Shown one piece after another: positions 47,417-56,818 of a DNA stretch of 64,000 nt; positions within the stretch are counted from its first letter, which is position 1; every line of letters starts with the position of its first letter. Source of the DNA: Paenisporosarcina cavernae (lineage in GTDB: Bacteria; Bacillota; Bacilli; Bacillales_A; Planococcaceae); NCBI RefSeq assembly GCF_003595195.1, contig NZ_CP032418.1, positions 1,810,501 to 1,874,500 of the forward strand, in the 5' to 3' direction. The translations under genes and the position numbers were made by a program. Under the pieces are notes generated by a model, which was given only the letters and a program-made list of their open reading frames with translations, made no database searches and was not told where the DNA came from.

Positions 47417-47457
47417 TTATCGAAAAGAAGGAGCAGGGGTATTTTCCCTGCTCCTTC
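47417..47457 (-). terminator. Hairpin between gap and pgk, probable partial terminator
   Basis: GAAGGAGCAGGG (47427-47438) and CCCTGCTCCTTC (47446-47457) form a perfect 12-bp stem with a seven-base loop; TTTTCG follows on the minus strand. It lies 12 bases after the gap stop inside the operon. In B. subtilis gapA transcripts also end at this place, allowing much higher gap than pgk expression. The short T tract fits partial termination. Confidence 0.75.
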
Positions 47458-47469
47458 TACCCTCTTATA

Positions 47470-48477
47470 TTATAGTCCTTTGTTATACATGTGCAAAGCT
47501 AAGTCAATACAACGAGTAGAGTAGCCTGTTTCATTGTCATACCAAGCAAGTACTTTTACCATGTTGTTTTCTAATACCATTGTAGATAAGCCATCTACCG
47601 TAGAAGAAGCATTGTTCCCGTTATAATCACGAGAGACTAGTGGTAATTCGTTGTAGTCTAAGAATCCTTTTAACTCATTCTCAGAAGCATCTTTCAGCGC
47701 TTTGTTTAATTCCTCCACCGTCACGTCTTTTTCAAGCTCAGCTACTAAGTCTACTAGTGATACGTTCGGAGTTGGCACTCGAACTGCCATACCATCTAAT
47801 TTTCCTTTTAAAGAAGGAAGAACTTTTGCTACAGCAGAAGCCGCACCAGTAGTTGTCGGAATCATCGACTCTGCAGCTGCACGAGCACGACGGTAATCTT
47901 CGTGTGGAAGATCTAAAATGCGTTGATCATTTGTGTACGAGTGAATCGTTGTCATCATTCCGCGTTTCATACCGAATTTTTCTTCTAACACTTTTGCAAC
48001 AGGTGCAAGACAGTTTGTTGTACAAGATGCATTCGATACCACTTTGTCAGATGTAGCATTGTAAGATTCATGGTTAACACCCATTACGAATGTTGGCATG
48101 TCACCTTTACCAGGAGCTGAAACGATGACACGTTTTGCACCAGCTTGAAGATGTTTACCAGCTGAATCTGTGTCGCGGAAAATACCTGTTGATTCAATCA
48201 CGATATCAATTCCTAGGTCTCCCCATGGAAGAGCTGCAGGATCTTTTTCTGCGTACACACGAACTTTTTTGCCATTCACAACAAGTGAATCGCCTTCTGA
48301 AGAAACGTCTGCGTCAAATACGCCATGTACCGAATCATATTTTAATAAATGTGCAAGCATTGCTGCGTCTGTTAAATCATTCACCGCCACAACTTCCACG
48401 TCATTATGTTTCAATGCTTCGCGGAATACTACACGTCCAATACGTCCAAATCCATTAATCGCTAATTTTAAAGTCAT
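47470..48477 (-). CDS. gap: Glyceraldehyde-3-phosphate dehydrogenase
   Basis: A 335-residue enzyme with the NAD motif INGFGRIGR, catalytic C152 in SNASCTTNCLAPV and the conserved HSYTNDQ. The operon position directly after cggR identifies it as the glycolytic, NAD-dependent form (gapA) rather than the gluconeogenic one. Confidence 0.97.
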   Translation of the reverse strand: MTLKLAINGFGRIGRVVFREALKHNDVEVVAVNDLTDAAMLAHLLKYDSVHGVFDADVSSEGDSLVVNGKKVRVYAEKDPAALPWGDLGIDIVIESTGIFRDTDSAGKHLQAGAKRVIVSAPGKGDMPTFVMGVNHESYNATSDKVVSNASCTTNCLAPVAKVLEEKFGMKRGMMTTIHSYTNDQRILDLPHEDYRRARAAAESMIPTTTGAASAVAKVLPSLKGKLDGMAVRVPTPNVSLVDLVAELEKDVTVEELNKALKDASENELKGFLDYNELPLVSRDYNGNNASSTVDGLSTMVLENNMVKVLAWYDNETGYSTRCIDLALHMYNKGL

Positions 48478-48489
48478 ACTAATTTCCTC

Positions 48490-49515
48490 CTAAAGTTGGT
48501 TTACTAGTTTCTTTGCCGCACCTTCATCGGTAATGAAAATCGTTTGAGAAGGGGCTTTATTCAAATAAGCGCCAATTGCAGAAGCTTTCGAACTTCCTCC
48601 TGCGACTGCAATGACGATAGGTGACTGTTCAACTTGTTCTAACTGAATCCCGACTGTTTTAATGCGATGTACCGGTTCACCTTTAGCATTGAAGTAATAA
48701 CCAAATGCTTCTCCGACTGCTTTGTTCTTTGTCAGCAAGGCAACTTCCGTTTCCGATGCCTGGCGACGATTCGCCATATCAAGTGCATCCCCGATACCGT
48801 GCAACACGACATCCGCATTTTCGTAGTGCGAGATCATCTCTTTAATAATGGGTTCTTTGACCATCATGTCATACGCTTGATCACTCATTTGTTCTGGTAA
48901 ATAAAGCGTTTTAGACTTAGCGTGAATGCGTTCTGCGAAATTCGAAACGATTGTATTCGCCTGCACATCCGCTTTTTCATTCATCCCGCCTCGAGCTGCT
49001 AAGAACGTTAACTGTTTTTTGTCAATAAATGCTGCAAGGTGAGGACCAATTGATGCGATCGTGCTACCACCAGTAACGGCGATATAGGATCTGTCTGTGA
49101 GACATTCTCCTAATACTTTTGCGGCACGCTGTCCAAGTAGAGACTTCGTTGACTCGTCTTGATCGGATTCTCCAGGAACGATCATCACTTTCGAAATACC
49201 ATATTTCAAGCGAATCTGTTGTTCCATCTCGTCAAATCCAACCCATTGCTGGATGAAATCTTCGAGCTCATCTAATACAGAATGACCATCTGAGGTCAAT
49301 TCCATGCCAGATGCTGAAACGTGAAGAAGTCCTTGTGACTTTAGTAAATCGGCTTCTTTCCTCGTTTCCCTCTCGGTCAATCCGATGCGTTCGCTTAATG
49401 CTCTTCGGCCAATTCCGCCTCCAAATTTTAAGCTAGAAAGTAATTTATACCGTTTTAATAAAATCGACGACATTTCTGGTACAAGCTTTTGAAGTGAAGC
49501 AAATGATTGATCCAT
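48490..49515 (-). CDS. cggR: Central glycolytic genes regulator
   Basis: A 341-residue SorC/DeoR-type repressor with an N-terminal helix-turn-helix (GRRALSERIGLTERETRKEADLL) and a sugar-binding domain (ITGGSTIASIGPHLAAFI-like, and GGSSKASAIGAYLNKAP). It represses the gap operon in the absence of glycolytic sugars and is released by fructose-1,6-bisphosphate. ATG at 49515, with AAGGAG upstream, gives the usual length; a frame extending to 49611 would run through the operator. Confidence 0.96.
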   Translation of the reverse strand: MDQSFASLQKLVPEMSSILLKRYKLLSSLKFGGGIGRRALSERIGLTERETRKEADLLKSQGLLHVSASGMELTSDGHSVLDELEDFIQQWVGFDEMEQQIRLKYGISKVMIVPGESDQDESTKSLLGQRAAKVLGECLTDRSYIAVTGGSTIASIGPHLAAFIDKKQLTFLAARGGMNEKADVQANTIVSNFAERIHAKSKTLYLPEQMSDQAYDMMVKEPIIKEMISHYENADVVLHGIGDALDMANRRQASETEVALLTKNKAVGEAFGYYFNAKGEPVHRIKTVGIQLEQVEQSPIVIAVAGGSSKASAIGAYLNKAPSQTIFITDEGAAKKLVNQL

Positions 49516-49535
49516 CGCATCTCCTTCTTTTAGTT

Positions 49536-49572
49536 GGACGTCTTTTGTCCATCTATGTAATATTTTGTCCCG
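49536..49572 (-). promoter_or_regulatory. CggR operator
   Basis: Read on the minus strand, CGGGAC starts the first half site and, exactly 20 bases later, ATGGAC starts the second, with ATAG just before it. The spacing and the ATAG link match the B. subtilis operator, CGGGACN6TGTC-ATAG-CGGGAC. It lies 20 bases upstream of the cggR start, after a promoter with TATATC at about 49573-49578. Confidence 0.8.
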
Positions 49573-49699
49573 ATATAGTTTTAGTTTACCGTGGATACCA
49601 AATGAATGCAAGTAAATACATTTCGTTGAAGTGCTTGTGTCGGTGGAATTCGTGGAAAGAGAGGGTGAAATGGCATTTTTTTGATTCTGCGTGTTATTT

Positions 49700-49756
49700 T
49701 ATCGCATGAATCGCACCATTTTTTCGTGAATCGCACATTTTTCGAACTAATCGCAC
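49700..49756. repeat. Short word array, 20-bp period (AATCGCAC type)
   Basis: AATCGCAC occurs at 49709, 49729 and 49749, exactly 20 bases apart, each with a T-rich spacer; an extra TATCGCAT sits at 49700. It is in the 325 bases between the cggR operator and the glutaredoxin-like gene. A perfect 8-bp inverted repeat with a two-base centre follows at 49807-49824. No gene is visible in this region. Confidence 0.7.
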
Positions 49757-49851
49757 TTCGACAAGGTATTTCTACCTGCTTTCCACCCTTCAAACAGGAG
49801 CGGTACGATTTCGAACTCGAAATCGCTCATTTAAAACGATCTTTTCTCCGA

Positions 49852-49889
49852 ATAAAAAAATCACTATGAACAACATGTCCATAGTGATT
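49852..49889 (-). terminator. Terminator of the LemA-TPM-glutaredoxin unit
   Basis: AATCACTATG (49859-49868) pairs with CATAGTGATT (49880-49889), followed by a T7 run on the minus strand. It starts eight bases after the glutaredoxin-like stop. Confidence 0.88.
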
Positions 49890-49896
49890 TCTTTAC

Positions 49897-50136
49897 CTAT
49901 TTTCGTTGTTGTAAACCTTCAAGTACGGTCGGGTAATCGATGATTCCTTCTTGAATGACGACTCCCTCTTGCTCAATAACCGGGATTCGCATCATATACG
50001 TTTCTAACAGAGCATCCGTCGATTCAATGTTTATCTCTTCTATTTCAATATCGATATCCGATTGCGTTAATTGTAAAACGAGCTTTGCTTCTTCACATAA
50101 ATGACATTCTGGTCGTGTATAGAGTTGAACACGCAT
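49897..50136 (-). CDS. Glutaredoxin-like protein (DUF836 type)
   Basis: A 79-residue thioredoxin-fold protein with C11-H-L-C14 as redox site (TRPECHLCEEAK) and cis-Pro loop in RIPVIEQEG. It lies 22 bases after the TPM-domain gene and before a terminator. Partners unknown. Confidence 0.85.
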   Translation of the reverse strand: MRVQLYTRPECHLCEEAKLVLQLTQSDIDIEIEEINIESTDALLETYMMRIPVIEQEGVVIQEGIIDYPTVLEGLQQRK

Positions 50137-50158
50137 GATGATTCCTCTTTTCGTTTAA

Positions 50159-50944
50159 TTACCAGCTACGTCCAGCCCCGCCTCCACCGGAAGAGCCACC
50201 GCCACCTCCGCGGAAACCACCACCACCTCCGCCGAAGCCTCCGCCACCGCCAAATCCACCTCCACCAAATGGAGGGAATCCAGAGCGTGTACGTGGACCT
50301 CTTCCTCCGCCGCCACCGCGGTTAGAAAGGAAGAAATAGATAAGGAGGATAATGACAACGAAGATAATGGTTCCAGTGGACATCCCACCAGAAGAATTAT
50401 CTTGATTGCCAGTAGGCGAGACAACGTTTACCGCTTCGCCGTTCCAATCATACTCTTTCGAAATTTCTTCATAAAAAACTTTCATCGTATTCATGATACC
50501 GAGATTCGGATCACCTTGTTTAAAGTAAGGTATCGTATATTCGTCAAGAATACGACCAACTTTTCCGTCAGGTAACGCGCCTTCTAGCCCGTATCCAACT
50601 TCGACCCACATTTCTCGGTCTTCCATCGAAATAACGAGTAACACACCGTTATTTTTTTCGGCAGATCCTAATTCATATTCGCGAAAAGCGCGATTCGCAA
50701 AGCTTTGAATATCATCGCCTTCTAATGAATCGATCGTCAATAGACCGATTTGCGCTTGCGTTCCATCATCTAAACGTTTTGCAATTTCCGTTAATTCCGA
50801 TTTCTCTTCTGATGATAATACTCCAGCAAAATCCTGCACATATATATCACCAACTGGTTTAGGAACTTCTAACGCAAAGGCTTGTGTTTGAAAGGATAAA
50901 ACGGAAAAGAGCGCAGTCAGTACTACTAGCGCTATTTTTTTCAT
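50159..50944 (-). CDS. TPM domain protein with Gly-rich tail (YgcG family)
   Basis: A 261-residue membrane protein: signal peptide at residues 1-25 (ending QAFALE), TPM domain about 28-165 (DIYVQDFAGVLSSEEKSELT, NNGVLLVISMEDREMWVEVG), one helix near 190-210 (GTIIFVVIILLIYFFLSN), and a cytoplasmic-end tail of GGGG/FGGGG runs. It overlaps lemA by an ATGA junction; LemA and TPM proteins often occur as a pair, thought to act in envelope maintenance. Confidence 0.88.
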   Translation of the reverse strand: MKKIALVVLTALFSVLSFQTQAFALEVPKPVGDIYVQDFAGVLSSEEKSELTEIAKRLDDGTQAQIGLLTIDSLEGDDIQSFANRAFREYELGSAEKNNGVLLVISMEDREMWVEVGYGLEGALPDGKVGRILDEYTIPYFKQGDPNLGIMNTMKVFYEEISKEYDWNGEAVNVVSPTGNQDNSSGGMSTGTIIFVVIILLIYFFLSNRGGGGGRGPRTRSGFPPFGGGGFGGGGGFGGGGGGFRGGGGGSSGGGGAGRSW

Positions 50945-51522
50945 CCTTCACTCAACCCTTCAAAATCTACTTCTGGTACTTCTTGTGCGCCAGCACTTGC
51001 TTTAAAGTATTCTTTTTCATCAAATCCAAAGATTCCCGCGATCATCGCACCAGGAAAACGTTTTACTTTCTTATTATAATCCGCGACTTCGGCGTTATAG
51101 TCTTGACGAGCTACGGAAAGACGATTTTCTGTTCCAGCTAATTCATCCATCAATTGACGGAAATTCGCATCCGATTTAAGATCCGGATAATTTTCAACTA
51201 CTACTAACAAACGACTTAAAGCACCCGTCAATTCATCATTCGCTGTTGCTTGATCTTCTGGCGAATTTGCTCCAGCAAGCTTCGCGCGAGCTTCTGTCAC
51301 GCTTGCGATAACATCACGTTCTTGTTTCGCAAACGCTTCAACTGTTTTCACTAAGTTCGGGATTAAATCCATGCGTCGTTGCAATTGATTTTCCACTTGC
51401 GCATACGCTTGATCGACATTTTCTTCTCCATTTACAAATCCGTTATAACTTGGAATAAGCATAAGTCCTAACACAACAATAATTCCGACAACCACAAGGA
51501 TTGGGATTAAACTCTTTTTCAT
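50941..51522 (-). CDS. LemA family protein
   Basis: A 193-residue protein with an N-terminal membrane helix (LIPILVVVGIIVVLGLMLIP) and the LemA coiled-coil domain (NVDQAYAQVENQLQRRMDLIPNLV; SARKDYN-type SVARQDYNAEVADYN). It starts the three-gene unit with the TPM and glutaredoxin genes. The role of the family in bacteria is poorly known. Confidence 0.92.
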   Translation of the reverse strand: MKKSLIPILVVVGIIVVLGLMLIPSYNGFVNGEENVDQAYAQVENQLQRRMDLIPNLVKTVEAFAKQERDVIASVTEARAKLAGANSPEDQATANDELTGALSRLLVVVENYPDLKSDANFRQLMDELAGTENRLSVARQDYNAEVADYNKKVKRFPGAMIAGIFGFDEKEYFKASAGAQEVPEVDFEGLSEG

Positions 51523-51708
51523 GGTTTCACCTCTTCAATAGAATAATTATCTCTACCTTCTTTTTACGGAAATGAAACCGAAAAAGTTTCGTGATTTTAC
51601 TAGTATAATAGAAAGTCTTCATATTAAAGATTAAGTTTTAACTATTCATCTATTGGATGCTATAGTTGATAGAACGTAATAGCACATCTAATAAGGAGAA
51701 ATCATCAG

Positions 51709-52086
51709 ATGAACAAACTAAAGACGTGGGCGAAAAAACTTAAACGACAACTCTATGTGCTTTACTTAGCTTATCAAGATGATCGAGTACCTTGGTTTGC
51801 CAAACTAGTCACAATCCTTGTAGTTGCTTATGCACTTAGCCCAATTGATCTGATACCTGATTTTATTCCAATAATAGGATACTTAGATGATATTATTTTA
51901 GTTCCTCTTGGTATTGTTCTTGCGTTAAAACTTATCCCAGAGGAAGTACGATTGGACTGTGAAGAAATGGCACGCAACAATATGAATCCCAAAACTCCAA
52001 AAAATTGGTGGGCTGGAGCAATGGTTCTTCTCTTATGGGTAGCGATTGGTTACTGGCTAATTCTTCGCTATACTTCCTTTTTTTAA
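51709..52086 (+). CDS. DUF1232 membrane protein (YkvA-like)
   Basis: A 125-residue protein with the DUF1232 core VAYALSPIDLIPDFIPIIGYLDDIILVPLGI (residues about 39-69) and a C-terminal helix (MVLLLWVAIGYWLILRY). AAGGAG lies before the ATG. Function unknown; the SPIDLIPD motif is shared across many bacteria. Confidence 0.9.
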   Translation: MNKLKTWAKKLKRQLYVLYLAYQDDRVPWFAKLVTILVVAYALSPIDLIPDFIPIIGYLDDIILVPLGIVLALKLIPEEVRLDCEEMARNNMNPKTPKNWWAGAMVLLLWVAIGYWLILRYTSFF

Positions 52087-52126
52087 TTAACACCTGCAAA
52101 AAAGGGGACTTCACTTCTATCTTTCA

Positions 52127-52162
52127 TCAAAAAAACTGGCTCTAATAATCAGAGCCAGTTCT
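52127..52162. terminator. Bidirectional terminator after clpP
   Basis: AACTGGCTCT (52134-52143) pairs with AGAGCCAGTT (52151-52160). On the minus strand TTTTTT follows, right after the clpP stop; on the plus strand CTTCCTT follows for the DUF1232 gene. Confidence 0.88.
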
Positions 52163-52165
52163 TCC

Positions 52166-52768
52166 TTATTTCATATCTTTTTTGTGTTCGCTACGTTCGA
52201 TAATGTGGTCAACTAACCCGTATTCTTTTGCACGTTCAGCTGTCATAAAGTTATCGCGATCTGTGTCTTTCGCAATGATATCAATTGGTTGACCTGTGCG
52301 TTCTGCAAGAATTTCGTTTAATTTTTCACGTAGGAATAAAATACGTTTTGCTGCAATTTCGATTTCCGTTGCTTGCCCTTGTGCTCCACCAAGTGGTTGG
52401 TGAATCATGACTTCTGCATTTGGAAGTGCATAACGTTTTCCTTTTGTTCCTGCAGCAAGTAAGAAAGCACCCATCGATGCTGCCATACCGATACATACTG
52501 TTTGTACGTCTGGTTTAATGAATTGCATGACATCGTAAATTGCCATACCAGCAGTAATACTACCACCAGGGCTATTAATGTAAATAGAGATATCTTTTTC
52601 TGGATCTTCTGCTTCTAAGAAAAGTAATTGCGCAACGATGGAGTTTGCCACGTTGTCATCAATTCCGCTCCCTAGCATAATTACACGGTCTTTTAATAAA
52701 CGAGAGTAAATATCGTATGCACGTTCACCGCGGTTTGTTTGTTCAATAACTGTTGGAATTAAGTTCAT
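52166..52768 (-). CDS. clpP: ATP-dependent Clp protease proteolytic subunit
   Basis: A 200-residue ClpP with S98 (GMAASMGAF), H123 (MIHQPLGG) and the conserved Asp near the C-terminus ([10 protein letters not shown]). It forms the tetradecameric chamber used by ClpX and ClpC. A CtsR site upstream indicates heat-shock control. A terminator follows. Confidence 0.97.
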   Translation of the reverse strand: MNLIPTVIEQTNRGERAYDIYSRLLKDRVIMLGSGIDDNVANSIVAQLLFLEAEDPEKDISIYINSPGGSITAGMAIYDVMQFIKPDVQTVCIGMAASMGAFLLAAGTKGKRYALPNAEVMIHQPLGGAQGQATEIEIAAKRILFLREKLNEILAERTGQPIDIIAKDTDRDNFMTAERAKEYGLVDHIIERSEHKKDMK

Positions 52769-52798
52769 GTGAAAAGCCTCCCTTTTTTATCTACATCC

Positions 52799-52829
52799 AT
52801 CATATGTCTTTTAGTCAAGAAAGGTCAAA
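52799..52829 (-). promoter_or_regulatory. clpP promoter with CtsR operator
   Basis: On the plus strand AGTCAAGAAAGGTCAAA (52813-52829) matches the CtsR heptad repeat with one substitution. On the minus strand it overlaps a -35 TTGACC (52826-52821), with an 18-base spacer and -10 TATGAT (52804-52799). A bound CtsR would block RNA polymerase. Confidence 0.85.
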
Positions 52830-52851
52830 CGTAATGCTTTCTTGAAATGTA

Positions 52852-52880
52852 TTGTACATCCCGAACATTCTTTGTATAAT
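52852..52880 (+). promoter_or_regulatory. Promoter of tRNA-Arg gene
   Basis: TTGTAC (52852-52857), a 17-base spacer and a perfect TATAAT (52875-52880), 14 bases before the tRNA. Confidence 0.85.
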
Positions 52881-52893
52881 GAAAAAGTTGACT

Positions 52894-52965
52894 GCCCTCG
52901 TAGTGTAATGGATAACACGTAAGATTCCGGTTCTTAAAATAGGGGTTCGATTCCCTTCGAGGGCG
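52894..52965 (+). tRNA. tRNA-Arg (anticodon CCG)
   Basis: A 72-base tRNA. The acceptor arm pairs GCCCTCG (52894-52900) with CGAGGGC (52958-52964) plus a G discriminator. The anticodon loop is TTCCGGT on an AAGA/TCTT stem, giving anticodon CCG, which reads CGG arginine codons. The T loop is GGTTCGATTCC. CCA is not encoded. It has its own promoter and terminator. Confidence 0.94.
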
Positions 52966-53012
52966 TACTTTTACCTTCCTACATAAAAAAGACGTACAAT
53001 TGATTGGAACGG

Positions 53013-53044
53013 CACGTATCGCTTATGCTCTACGTGTTTTTTTA
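53013..53044 (+). terminator. Terminator of tRNA-Arg transcript
   Basis: CACGTA (53013-53018) pairs with TACGTG (53031-53036), followed by T7. It lies 48 bases after the tRNA and touches the end of crh. Confidence 0.75.
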
Positions 53045-53299
53045 TTCCGCTTTTTCAATCATTTCCACAAGTGCTTGGACTGCTTCTTCCTCATCTACCC
53101 CGTCTGCTTCAATCTTAACCGTCGTTCCACGACTAATTGCCAGACTCATGACACCCATAATACTTTTCGCATTTACTTTTTTCTCTTCTTTTTCTAAAAA
53201 AACGTCTGATACAAAGCGGTTTGCTTCTTGCACAAATAATGCCGCTTGCCTTGCTTGTAATCCGGATTTTAGTGCCACTTCTGCTGTTTGCTCTTTCAT
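53042..53299 (-). CDS. crh: HPr-like catabolite repression protein Crh
   Basis: An 85-residue HPr fold protein. Position 15 is Gln instead of the phosphorylated His of HPr (GLQARQAA), while the regulatory S46 is present (KSIMGVMSL). This is the definition of Crh, which cannot act in sugar transport but binds CcpA when HPr kinase phosphorylates S46. It is the last gene of the whiA cluster; the hprK gene lies 9 kb away. Confidence 0.95.
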   Translation of the reverse strand: MKEQTAEVALKSGLQARQAALFVQEANRFVSDVFLEKEEKKVNAKSIMGVMSLAISRGTTVKIEADGVDEEEAVQALVEMIEKAE

Positions 53300-53319
53300 T
53301 AGCCCATATCCCCTTTTCG

Positions 53320-54273
53320 TTATTTCAATTGGTCCATCGATTTTCCAGATCGTAAAGCTTCTGCTATTTCATCTAATTTACGAAGACGATGATTAATACC
53401 GGATTTACTTACTGTTCCAGTAGACACCATTTCGCCTAGTTCTTTTAATGTGACATCTTGGTATTCAACTCGTAAGCGGGCAATCTCCTTTAATTTCTCT
53501 GGAAGTTGATCGAGTCCGATTGCGTTGTCGATGTATCGTATATTTTCCACTTGGCGCAGTGCAGCACCAATGGTTTTATTCAAATTCGCTGTTTCACAAT
53601 TTACTAGTCGGTTAACACTATTACGCATATCACGCACAATTCGAACGTCTTCAAATTTCAGCAACGCGCCGTGCGCTCCTGCAATCCCTAAAAAGTCAGC
53701 GATTTTCTCTGCTTCTTTTAAATACGTAACATAGCCTTTTTTACGCTCTATTGTTTTTGCATTTAAACGGAATTTGTTCATCAATTTTTCTAGTGCTTCG
53801 GAATGATCTTTGTATAACGAATAGATTTCTAAATGATACGAAGACGTTTCAGGATTGTTGACTGAACCTCCTGCTAAAAACGCTCCTCGTAAATAGGCTC
53901 TCTTACAACAATCTTTTTTAATCAATTCTTTATCAATATGGTGATGGAACTCAAATGTTTCCGAGACAATGGAGAGATCATCTAATATATGCTTTGCACC
54001 GTCTCGAACACGGCATATATAGACATTATTTTTCTTCAGTCTCATTTTTTTTCGAACAAGTAATTCTACTTGGTACGGATAATTGGATTTCAACATGGTA
54101 TACAAGCGTCTTGCTATTGCGGCATTCTCTGTTTGTACGTCTAAACTAATCGTTCGGTTCGAAAATCCGAGCGCACCGTTCATCCGTATGAGAGCGGATA
54201 ATTCAGCCTTAGAACAACATGGCTTCATCTCCGCTTGCGTCATTTCTTTCTTTGTTTCGGATGCAAACGACAA
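53320..54273 (-). CDS. whiA: DNA-binding protein WhiA
   Basis: A 317-residue WhiA with the degenerate LAGLIDADG-type N-terminal domain ([20 protein letters not shown]-like) and C-terminal helix-turn-helix ([21 protein letters not shown]). In Bacillus it affects cell division and chromosome segregation. TTG at 54273 is chosen since the product then begins with the conserved SFASETKKE and a G-rich ribosome site is just upstream. Confidence 0.95.
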   Translation of the reverse strand: MSFASETKKEMTQAEMKPCCSKAELSALIRMNGALGFSNRTISLDVQTENAAIARRLYTMLKSNYPYQVELLVRKKMRLKKNNVYICRVRDGAKHILDDLSIVSETFEFHHHIDKELIKKDCCKRAYLRGAFLAGGSVNNPETSSYHLEIYSLYKDHSEALEKLMNKFRLNAKTIERKKGYVTYLKEAEKIADFLGIAGAHGALLKFEDVRIVRDMRNSVNRLVNCETANLNKTIGAALRQVENIRYIDNAIGLDQLPEKLKEIARLRVEYQDVTLKELGEMVSTGTVSKSGINHRLRKLDEIAEALRSGKSMDQLK

Positions 54274-54293
54274 GAGTCTCCCCCCCTCTCTAC

Positions 54294-55271
54294 TTATCTT
54301 CTGGATACTCCGTTTTCCGCATGTGCAACCAGCCATTCCGCTACCTTATATGCATCATGGCGAATTGCTCCTTCACGAATCGTCGCAATATCTTTTTTCA
54401 CGACACTGATTCCTAATTGAATGAGTCGGCTTTCATCGTAACTTACTGGTTTCGATTGTTCTTCTTCATACGCGCGTTGAACGTCCGCCGGAGCCTCATC
54501 GGTGTTTAATAAAATCGTATGGATAAAAGGTGCACCCATATGCATCATGAGCGCACGCACATGGTCAGCTGCAGAATAATCCTGCGTTTCCCCAGCTTGT
54601 GTCATTAAATTACAGACATATACATTTGGTGCACTAGAAGCTAATATCGCTTTTTTTATATCTTCGACTAATAAATTCGGAAGGATACTCGTATATAAAC
54701 TACCTGGGCCAAACACAATAAGATCTGCCTTTTGAATCGCTCGGATCGCATCTGGTAACGCTTGCACATCATTCGGCGTCAAAAATACACGGTAAATTCG
54801 CTGATTGTAGGTTGGGATTTTTGATTCCCCTGTAACAATCGTGCCGTCTTCCAACTCAGCATGTAGTGTAATTCGCTGATTAGCTGCCGGCAAGACCGTA
54901 CCATTCACATTTAGTACACGACTCATTTCTCGAATGGCATGCGAAAAATCACCAGTAATATCCGTTAACGCTGTTAACATCAGATTCCCAAGAGAATGTC
55001 CTGCTAAATCCGGCGAATTGCTAAAACGATATTGGAACATTTCTTCTACCAATGGTTCGACTTCCGAAAGCGCTGCCATTACTTTTCGTATATCTCCAGG
55101 TGGGGGAATCGAATAATCGTCCCCTAATCTTCCGGAACTACCTCCATCATCAGCTACAGTAACAATTGCTGTAATATCAACTGGGAATTTTTTTAATCCT
55201 CGAAGTAACGTGGAAAGTCCAGTTCCGCCGCCGATAATGACGATATTCTTCCGGCCTTTGGAACGCGACAT
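54294..55271 (-). CDS. yvcK: Gluconeogenesis factor YvcK
   Basis: A 325-residue protein of the YvcK/CofD-like family: [20 protein letters not shown] at the N-terminus, [12 protein letters not shown], and [19 protein letters not shown]. It binds UDP-sugars and influences cell wall synthesis and growth on gluconeogenic substrates. It is between rapZ (4-base gap) and whiA. Confidence 0.96.
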   Translation of the reverse strand: MSRSKGRKNIVIIGGGTGLSTLLRGLKKFPVDITAIVTVADDGGSSGRLGDDYSIPPPGDIRKVMAALSEVEPLVEEMFQYRFSNSPDLAGHSLGNLMLTALTDITGDFSHAIREMSRVLNVNGTVLPAANQRITLHAELEDGTIVTGESKIPTYNQRIYRVFLTPNDVQALPDAIRAIQKADLIVFGPGSLYTSILPNLLVEDIKKAILASSAPNVYVCNLMTQAGETQDYSAADHVRALMMHMGAPFIHTILLNTDEAPADVQRAYEEEQSKPVSYDESRLIQLGISVVKKDIATIREGAIRHDAYKVAEWLVAHAENGVSRR

Positions 55272-55275
55272 CCCA

Positions 55276-56160
55276 TCAGCCCTTTCTCAGCTTAATGTCA
55301 CGATGCGTGACCACTGTATCATAATCTAGTCCCAATAGTTTACCATAGTATTCCGCTAAGGTAACAGAACGATGCTGACCACCTGTACATCCGAAAGCAA
55401 TGACTAATTGACGCTTTCCTTCCTTCTTGTACAACGGAATCATGTATCGCAGTAAATCGGTTAACTTTTCGATTAACACTTTTGTTTCCTCGAATTTTAA
55501 AACGTATCCACTTACCTCTTCATTCATTCCCGTAAGCGGTCGTAAATTTTCGATATAATATGGATTTGGCAAGAAACGAACATCGAACACCAAATCGGCA
55601 TCAATCGGAAGACCATGCTTAAAGCCAAACGACAGAATATTTACTGTAAACGTTGCAGACTCTTGTGAGTTAAATTCCTGTTGGATCTTTTCACGCAACT
55701 GCACTGGTTTTAAACTCGATGTTTGGAAAATGAAGTTCGCTCTGCCCTTCAACTCTGACAATAATTGCCTCTCTTTGTGAATTCCATCTAACGGTAGACC
55801 TGCTGGCGCAAGTGGATGCGAACGGCGAGACTCTTTGTATCGTCTTACTAGCGTCTGATCATCTGCATCTAAAAACACAATTTTCGGTGTAATTTGCAGT
55901 TCCTTTGATAAAGAATCGAGGGTGCCTATGAGGGAATCGAACATATCTCCGCCGCGCATGTCAATAACAGCCGCGACTTTACGCATATCCTTCCCCGATT
56001 CTTTCATTAACTTTAAAAACGTCATTAATAGGGCTGGAGGTAAATTATCGATACAGAAAAATCCCAAATCCTCAAAACTTTGGATAGCTACTGTTTTTCC
56101 TGCTCCAGACATTCCTGTGATCAAAACAAATTGATTATCAATCGAGGGTGAGTTATCCAT
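55276..56160 (-). CDS. rapZ: RNase adapter/nucleotide-binding protein RapZ (YvcJ)
   Basis: A 294-residue P-loop protein: Walker A G16-M-S-G-A-G-K-T23 and the C-terminal domain [19 protein letters not shown]. In B. subtilis YvcJ hydrolyses GTP and affects competence; in E. coli RapZ controls GlmZ RNA. Its ATG overlaps the NUDIX gene by eight bases. Confidence 0.96.
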   Translation of the reverse strand: MDNSPSIDNQFVLITGMSGAGKTVAIQSFEDLGFFCIDNLPPALLMTFLKLMKESGKDMRKVAAVIDMRGGDMFDSLIGTLDSLSKELQITPKIVFLDADDQTLVRRYKESRRSHPLAPAGLPLDGIHKERQLLSELKGRANFIFQTSSLKPVQLREKIQQEFNSQESATFTVNILSFGFKHGLPIDADLVFDVRFLPNPYYIENLRPLTGMNEEVSGYVLKFEETKVLIEKLTDLLRYMIPLYKKEGKRQLVIAFGCTGGQHRSVTLAEYYGKLLGLDYDTVVTHRDIKLRKG

Positions 56161-56635
56161 TTAACACGTCTCCTTCAGACGAAGATTGTAAGTGTTGTTT
56201 CAACAGTTGAAACTCTTCTGTGTAATGAAACGTTCCGTACTGTGTTCCACTTTCCTTCACAGCAAACAAAAGATTCGCTCGATCTCCTTCTGCCATTGGT
56301 AACGACTCTAAATGTTCGATAGGATGCCATTCAAGCAATCCTTCTCTTGTTTCCTCCCACGGAGTCCCTGTAAGACCATTCGCTACAAAAGTAAATAACA
56401 TCCACTCATCTTTCACTACTTCACCGTCTTCGATCACCATCGTATAAATTCCTTTTAAATGTGGTTGAATAGGTTTTGCATTTGTTTCTTCTGTAAATTC
56501 TCGAATTGCCGCGTCGTAAATCGATTCTTCCGGCTCCACTTTTCCACCAGGAGCTACATACCAATTTCGCCTTGGCTTTTTCAAAAGCAATACTTGCCCA
56601 TCTTGGACAACTAACAAATTCGCAATTCGTTGCAC
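56153..56635 (-). CDS. NUDIX hydrolase (YvcI-like)
   Basis: A 160-residue protein with the NUDIX box [20 protein letters not shown] (all key Gly/Glu residues present). Substrate unknown; it is the first gene of the yvcI-rapZ-yvcK-whiA-crh cluster, as in B. subtilis. Confidence 0.92.
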   Translation of the reverse strand: MQRIANLLVVQDGQVLLLKKPRRNWYVAPGGKVEPEESIYDAAIREFTEETNAKPIQPHLKGIYTMVIEDGEVVKDEWMLFTFVANGLTGTPWEETREGLLEWHPIEHLESLPMAEGDRANLLFAVKESGTQYGTFHYTEEFQLLKQHLQSSSEGDVLNG

Positions 56636-56818
56636 GTTTCACACTCCGCCCTCTGTAAACTCACTTCTTCTATTATACCGAAAGTTACAGATGCATATCA
56701 AAGTCTTTGCAAGAAAGAGAGAGGATTTTTGAGAATAGTTATGGATGAATTGAATAGAAAGAATTTTTTATTAGAAAATGGTTGATTCTGAGTTGTTTCT
56801 TTACATCTTTGAACTGAA

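Noticed and set aside
49516-49611. N-terminal extension of CggR
   Set aside because: It would place coding sequence across the CggR operator; the shorter form has the usual length and ribosome site.
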